Of a stretch of DNA of 64,000 bases, positions 61,196-64,000 are shown in pieces (within the stretch, counting starts at the first letter, position 1; every line of letters begins with the position of its first letter). The translations under genes and the position numbers were made by a program. The DNA lies in contig NZ_JBHRSS010000003.1 in the NCBI RefSeq assembly GCF_042643355.1, positions 372,001 to 436,000 of the forward strand, read 5' to 3'. This DNA is from Salinisphaera aquimarina (lineage in GTDB: Bacteria; Pseudomonadota; Gammaproteobacteria; Nevskiales; Salinisphaeraceae). The notes beneath the pieces were generated by a model, which was given only the letters and a program-made list of their open reading frames with translations, did no database searches and had not been told where the DNA came from.

Positions 61196-62404
61196 ATGAG
61201 TGAAAACGTCTATCTCTGCCATCCGGCGCGTACCGCGGTCGGCCGTTTCGGCGGCACCCTGGCGAGTGTGCGTCCCGACGACATGCTCGCGCATATCTTC
61301 AAGGCGGTGCTGGCGAAAGCCCCGAATATGGATCCGGCGGCCATCGAGGACGTGCTCGTCGGCTGCGCCAATCAGGCCGGCGAGGACAACCGCAACGTGG
61401 CACGCATGTCGCTGCTGCTGGCCGGCCTGCCGCAGTCCGTGCCGGGGGCGACCATCAATCGCCTGTGCGGCTCCAGCATGGACGCCGTGGGCACCGCCGC
61501 CCGTGCGATCCGCGCCGGCGAGGCCGAACTGATGCTGGCCGGCGGCGTCGAGTCCATGTCGCGCGCGCCCTATGTGCTGTCCAAGGCCACGTCCGCGTTC
61601 TCGCGCGGTCAGGTGATGGAAGACACGACCATCGGCTGGCGCTTCATCAATCCGCTGCTGAAGAAACAGTACGGCGTGGATTCCATGCCCAACACCGGCG
61701 AGAACGTCGCCGAGCAGTTCAAGGTGTCGCGACAGGACCAGGACGCCTTCGCCTATCGTTCGCAGCAGAAAGCCGAGGCCGCGCGCGTCGCCGGGCGGCT
61801 GGCCGAGGAAATCACCCCGATCGAGATTCCACGCCGCAAGCAGGATCCGCTGGTGTTCGATACCGACGAGCATCCGCGGGCCGAATCCACCCTGGAACAA
61901 CTGGCCAGGCTGCCGACCCCGTTCCGCGACAACGGCAGCGTGACCGCGGGTAACGCCTCCGGCGTCAACGACGGCGCCGGCGCGCTGATCGTGGCCGGCG
62001 AAAAAGCGATCAAGGACTTCGATCTCACGCCCATGGCCCGTATCCACGGCATGGCCACCGCCGGGGTCGAGCCGCGCATCATGGGCATGGGCCCGCTGCA
62101 CGCCTCGCGCAAGCTGCTGGATCGCCTGCATCTGAGCATCGACCAGATGGGCGTGATCGAACTCAACGAGGCGTTCGCCAGTCAGTCGCTGGCCTGCATG
62201 CGCGAACTGGGCATCGCCGACGACGACCCGCGGGTCAACCCCAACGGCGGCGCCATTGCCATCGGCCATCCGCTGGGCATGTCCGGCGTGCGCATCGTGA
62301 GTGCAGCGCTCTACGAGATGCAGCGCACGAACGCGCAGTACGGTCTCGCGACCATGTGCATCGGCGTCGGCCAGGGCATCGCCACCGTGCTCGAACGGGT
62401 CTGA
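61196..62404 (+). CDS. pcaF: 3-Oxoadipyl-CoA thiolase
   Basis: 402 residues. Thiolase active sites are all present: C91 (NRLCGSSMD), the His of GGAIAIGHPLGMSG near 358 and C388 (MCIGVGQG). It cleaves 3-oxoadipyl-CoA with CoA to succinyl-CoA and acetyl-CoA, the last step of the beta-ketoadipate path. The name rests on the pca context; the thiolase fold is certain. PcaIJ, which feeds it, is not in this window. Confidence 0.92.
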   Translation: MSENVYLCHPARTAVGRFGGTLASVRPDDMLAHIFKAVLAKAPNMDPAAIEDVLVGCANQAGEDNRNVARMSLLLAGLPQSVPGATINRLCGSSMDAVGTAARAIRAGEAELMLAGGVESMSRAPYVLSKATSAFSRGQVMEDTTIGWRFINPLLKKQYGVDSMPNTGENVAEQFKVSRQDQDAFAYRSQQKAEAARVAGRLAEEITPIEIPRRKQDPLVFDTDEHPRAESTLEQLARLPTPFRDNGSVTAGNASGVNDGAGALIVAGEKAIKDFDLTPMARIHGMATAGVEPRIMGMGPLHASRKLLDRLHLSIDQMGVIELNEAFASQSLACMRELGIADDDPRVNPNGGAIAIGHPLGMSGVRIVSAALYEMQRTNAQYGLATMCIGVGQGIATVLERV

Positions 62405-62504
62405 TTCACCACGAGCCGCGTCCACAGCGTTTGACGCGGCACGCCGCAGCCGGGATGTTCTGTTCCAAAACCTACAGTTCGATCCCGGTAACCACGGAGA
62501 CAAC

Positions 62505-63671
62505 ATGCCTTTTCTGAAACTCGGCGACCGCAGCGTCGCCTACCGCGATACCGGCCCGGCCACGGCCCCGGCCGTGCTGCTGGCGCATCCGCTGGGCATG
62601 AGCCAGGCGGTGTGGGACGACGTCGTGGCCGCGCTGTCGCCGCGGCTGCGCCTGATCAGCTGGGATCTGCCGGGCCACGGCGCGAGCGCGCCCGCCGGCG
62701 GTGCCTTGAGCGCCGACGATCTCGCGGCTGAGGCCCTGGCCCTGCTCGACGCGCTGGCAATCGACACCGCCCATTTCGTGGGCACCTCGATCGGCGGCAC
62801 CGTCGGCCAGGCGCTGATGGTAAAAGCACCGGAGCGACTCGAGCGGGTGGTGCTGACCAACACCGGCGCCGTCATCGGCAACGCCGAGGCCTGGCAGCAG
62901 CGCGCCGCGCGCGTGCGCAGCGAAGGTCTGGCCGCGATGGCGCCGGAGCTGGTCGAACGCTGGTTCGGGCCGCTATTCAAGCAAGCCCATCCGGAAGCCG
63001 TGATCGGCTGGCAGATCCAGCTCGGGCGCGGCGACGACGACAGCTACGCGCGCCTGTGCGAACTGCTGGGTGAGACCGACTTCACCGGCCGCCTGGGTCA
63101 TTTCCAGCACCCGGTACAGCTGCTGGCAGGTGCCGCCGACGCGGCCACGCCGCCCGCCGCGCTGGAAGCCCTGGCCCGTGAATTGCCGGCCGGCACGGTC
63201 ACGGTGCTCGACGACGTCGGCCACGTGCCGGCGGTCGAGGCCGCCAACGCACTGGCCGAACATCTGGCCGCATGGCTCGCACCCGCCGGCGCCGAGCCGC
63301 CGGTGGCCTACGAAGACGGCTTGACGGTTCGAAAATCGGTGCTCGGCGCCGAGCACGTCGAGCGCGCATCAACCAATGCCAGCACGCTCGACGCACCCTT
63401 CCAGAGCATGATCACCCGTATGGCCTGGGGCGAAGTCTGGGGCAACCCCGATCTCAGCCATGTTCAGCGCAGCCTGATCACCGTGTCGATACTCGCCGCG
63501 CTCGGCCGCGACGGCGAGCTGGTGCTGCATCTGAACGCGGCGCGGCGCATTGGCGTCACCGAAGCCCAGCTGCGTCAGGCGCTCACGCATGTCGCCATTT
63601 ACGCGGGCGTGCCGGCGGCCAATCATGCCTTCAAGCTGGCCAAGGACAACGGCTGGGGCGAAGTCGCGTAG
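62505..63671 (+). CDS. pcaL: Fused 3-oxoadipate enol-lactonase/4-carboxymuconolactone decarboxylase
   Basis: 388 residues from ATG 62505 (GGAG at 6 nt). Residues 1-260 are an alpha/beta hydrolase (S95 in GTSIGGTV, late GHVPAVEAANAL with the catalytic His), which is PcaD. Residues about 275-388 are a CMD domain (SMITRMAWGEVWGNPDLSHVQRSLITVSILAALGRDGEL, THVAIYAGVPAANHAF), which is PcaC. The single chain thus performs two consecutive steps from 4-carboxymuconolactone to 3-oxoadipate. PcaD-PcaC fusions (pcaL) occur in actinobacteria and some proteobacteria. Confidence 0.92.
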   Translation: MPFLKLGDRSVAYRDTGPATAPAVLLAHPLGMSQAVWDDVVAALSPRLRLISWDLPGHGASAPAGGALSADDLAAEALALLDALAIDTAHFVGTSIGGTVGQALMVKAPERLERVVLTNTGAVIGNAEAWQQRAARVRSEGLAAMAPELVERWFGPLFKQAHPEAVIGWQIQLGRGDDDSYARLCELLGETDFTGRLGHFQHPVQLLAGAADAATPPAALEALARELPAGTVTVLDDVGHVPAVEAANALAEHLAAWLAPAGAEPPVAYEDGLTVRKSVLGAEHVERASTNASTLDAPFQSMITRMAWGEVWGNPDLSHVQRSLITVSILAALGRDGELVLHLNAARRIGVTEAQLRQALTHVAIYAGVPAANHAFKLAKDNGWGEVA

Positions 63672-63692
63672 CCCCATGGCGAACCCCTTAAG

Positions 63693-64000
63693 GTGATCCA
63701 TTCGCCCATCAAACTGCGTCATCTCGCGGCCTTCGCCGAAGTCGCGCGCTGCGGGCGGCTGGCAGCGGCGGCCGAGGCACTGTCGATCACGCAGCCGGGG
63801 ATGTCCAAGACCATCCGCGAGCTGGAGAGCAGTCTGGGCGTGACCCTGTTCGAGCGGCTGCCGCGTGGAGTGCGCCTCACCCCGGCCGGGCGCACGCTGT
63901 TGCGCTATACCGCGCCGGCCCTGCGCTCCATCGCCGAAGGCATCGAGGCGGTACGCCGGGATACGCCGGAATCGGTGGTGCGCATGGGCGCGCTGTCGAA
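63693..64000 (+). CDS. pcaQ: LysR-family regulator, PcaQ-like, N-terminal part (cut by window end)
   Basis: 102 codons are visible from GTG 63693, without a stop. The sequence IKLRHLAAFAEVARCGRLAAAAEALSITQPGMSKTIRELE is a LysR helix-turn-helix of the PcaQ type, which activates pcaDCHGB with 3-carboxymuconate. The start is uncertain; the in-frame stop at 63669 bounds it. Placement right after the pcaL gene supports the name. Confidence 0.8.
   Translation, partial: MIHSPIKLRHLAAFAEVARCGRLAAAAEALSITQPGMSKTIRELESSLGVTLFERLPRGVRLTPAGRTLLRYTAPALRSIAEGIEAVRRDTPESVVRMGALS

Noticed and set aside
1..64000. CRISPR arrays, tRNA and rRNA genes
   Set aside because: I saw no direct-repeat array with regular spacers and no clear tRNA or rRNA sequence on either strand while reading; a tRNAscan or covariance search was not possible.

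Overview
The window is high-GC bacterial DNA (about 63-65% GC by eye). It reads like an environmental, probably marine or salt-tolerant gammaproteobacterium: exported proteins are acidic, and TRAP transport, periplasmic quinoprotein oxidation and aromatic-acid catabolism sit side by side. A Salinisphaera-like organism is my guess; no rRNA or tRNA gene is present to test it.

Left third (1-33 kb): a PQQ alcohol-oxidation locus. It starts with the end of an NAD-dependent aldehyde dehydrogenase, a LuxR-type response regulator and a MoxY-type sensor kinase, a TonB-dependent receptor, and a very acidic PepSY protein broken by a frameshift. After an accessory stretch (orphan antitoxin, two MarR-regulated redox/hydrolase clusters, 6-14 kb) comes a seven-gene minus-strand ABC operon (14.4-20.8 kb). 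It combines a NitT/TauT-like importer with the PQQ-associated PedA/PedC-type system. Next are a divergent flavocytochrome c pair, a proton-channel-like gene set interrupted by a MITE-like element (21.2-25.8 kb), and a minus-strand operon (25.9-32.1 kb) carrying the PQQ alcohol dehydrogenase, a PedF-type cytochrome c, a cytochrome c/XoxJ-like fusion, an unknown exported protein, a SoxYZ-like carrier and a quinoprotein-relay metallohydrolase. The dehydrogenase has Asp at catalytic Asp +2, the mark of lanthanide-dependent enzymes. The receptor, PepSY protein and ABC genes then make sense as lanthanide acquisition and handling, but that is inference. pqq biosynthesis genes are not in the window.

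Middle (32-48.8 kb): a SHOCT lipoprotein, a porin, an M48 protease, a Gfa-type formaldehyde-glutathione enzyme and an OmpA lipoprotein, each with recognisable terminators where noted. Then a seven-gene minus-strand operon encodes a TRAP transporter with a CoA transferase, a quinone-oxidoreductase-like enzyme and an AtuA pair. A CMD-family protein, a tandem UspA and a SulP transporter follow.

Right (49-64 kb): ferulate to beta-ketoadipate catabolism. ech and fcs convert ferulate to vanillin, vdh oxidises vanillin, and pcaB, pcaF, a pcaD-pcaC fusion, a PcaR-like IclR regulator and a PcaQ-like LysR regulator (cut by the window end) form part of the protocatechuate branch. vanAB, pcaGH and pcaIJ are not seen. 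Between fcs and vdh lies an unassigned amidohydrolase/Rieske cassette.

Three genes in the first 11.5 kb (PepSY, antitoxin, SGNH hydrolase) are each broken by an apparent single-base deletion, so either local sequence quality or recent decay should be considered.
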